This document shows, one piece after another, positions 63,574 through 64,000 of a stretch of DNA of 64,000 bases (positions are counted from its first letter, which is position 1; each line of letters starts with the position of its first letter). The DNA is taken from the NCBI GenBank assembly GCA_027490995.1, contig JAIXWY010000011.1, positions 372,001 through 436,000 of the forward strand. The letters are read 5' to 3'. This stretch comes from Opitutaceae bacterium. Lineage in GTDB: Bacteria > Verrucomicrobiota > Verrucomicrobiia > Opitutales > Opitutaceae. Both the position numbers and the translations under genes were made by a program. The notes under the pieces are model-generated. The model saw only the letters and a program-made list of their open reading frames with translations. It searched no databases and had not been told where the DNA came from.

Positions 63574-64000
63574 ATGGTCTCACTCCCCGACTCCACCTCC
63601 CCAGTGCCCGTAGCGGTCACTTTGCCGATCGACGCGAACCGACGCTTGCTCAATCGCTACCGTTTCCTCGAGCACGAGATCATGCAGGTCCTCGCGGGCT
63701 GGATGCCCGCGGTCGGACACTTCGAAACCAAGTGTGAGGTCGGGCGCTCGATCTGGGAATGCGCGCTGCACGTGAATGCGCTCTACCTGAGGCTGCGCGA
63801 GATCCAATCCCCCGCGTTCCAGCGCCCCGACGATGCGGCGTTCGTCCGCCTAGGCACCGAACTGCGCCACGCGCCCGACGAACACGCACTGGTGCGCGCC
63901 ATCTACCGTGTGGTGTTTCCTGAGCTGATCGAGGCCCTCGCGGAACACGAGAAGGCCACGTTTCCGAACAGCGACCAGCCTAGTGTCTACGCGATCAAGC
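63574..64000 (+). CDS. Unknown protein, N-terminal part (cut by window edge)
   Basis: An open frame of 142 codons from the ATG at 63574 to the window end, starting MVSLPDSTSP. It is mostly helical (RLLNRYRFLEHEIMQVLAGW, EVGRSIWECALHVNALYLRL), with some resemblance to ferritin-like helical proteins. I do not recognise the family. The 9-base gap to the dehydrogenase gene suggests cotranscription. Confidence 0.6.
   Translation, partial: MVSLPDSTSPVPVAVTLPIDANRRLLNRYRFLEHEIMQVLAGWMPAVGHFETKCEVGRSIWECALHVNALYLRLREIQSPAFQRPDDAAFVRLGTELRHAPDEHALVRAIYRVVFPELIEALAEHEKATFPNSDQPSVYAIK

Noticed and set aside
1..64000. CRISPR arrays, insertion sequences, prophage genes, rRNA operon
   Set aside because: No spaced repeats, transposase or integrase motifs, phage structural genes or rRNA segments were seen.

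Overview
The window looks like a high-GC chromosomal segment from a member of Verrucomicrobiota, most likely order Opitutales (Opitutaceae-like). The evidence is protein character, not a database match. It includes a double-length UvrA (a known PVC/chlamydial trait), several Gfo/Idh/MocA oxidoreductases (two with export signals), a TonB-dependent receptor whose mature N-terminus carries the VVALSKFEVS-type segment common in Opitutaceae, and an FG-GAP protein ending in a duplicated C-terminal module seen in that family. Many gene starts have no Shine-Dalgarno sequence and sit behind pyrimidine-rich leaders. I see no phage, insertion sequence, CRISPR array or rRNA operon. Coding density is very high and no gene-free stretch exceeds about 260 bases.

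Layout. 1-3.8 kb: thymidylate kinase (cut by the left edge) and a PfkB-type kinase on minus; divergently an ExbB/ExbD/TonB operon and tRNA-Ala(GGC). 4-10 kb: a SAM methyltransferase, a Fic-like protein lacking the Fic motif, then fabD, lepA and lepB. 10-17 kb: the FG-GAP protein and a tight four-gene DeoR-aldolase-dehydrogenase-kinase operon. 17-18.7 kb: exported D-aminoacylase-like amidohydrolase. 18.7-27.7 kb: nine co-directional minus-strand genes. These run from a CPD photolyase and an iron-sulfur photolyase-like protein, through DUF2256, a TIGR01777 epimerase and an FAD amine oxidase-like protein, to fabZ-like, fabI-like, oleA-like and oleB-like genes. 27.7-32.5 kb: glgA, then parA, two ABC-2 permeases and rnc. 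32.5-44 kb: fabF, a HIT protein, phoH, a 7TM-HD phosphohydrolase, ybeY and the 1883-residue UvrA. 44-53.9 kb: an unknown membrane coiled-coil protein, glutamate dehydrogenase, an exported dehydrogenase, mutS, an ACT-domain protein, DAHP synthase and ffh. 53.9-64 kb: another exported dehydrogenase, prfB with its programmed +1 frameshift, a sugar-acid style operon (isomerase, enolase-superfamily dehydratase, 2-hydroxyacid dehydrogenase), a TonB-dependent receptor, another dehydrogenase and a gene cut by the right edge.

How the parts fit. Housekeeping functions dominate (translation, secretion, fatty-acid synthesis, DNA repair). The accessory content is mostly carbohydrate-acid catabolism plus outer-membrane uptake. 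The most unusual locus is 18743-27653. There an OleA/OleB pair, known from long-chain olefin biosynthesis by head-to-head acyl condensation, sits behind dedicated fabZ/fabI-like genes. No oleC or oleD is present, and the set directly follows a photolyase cluster. This could be a light- or damage-linked lipid pathway; that interpretation is inference.
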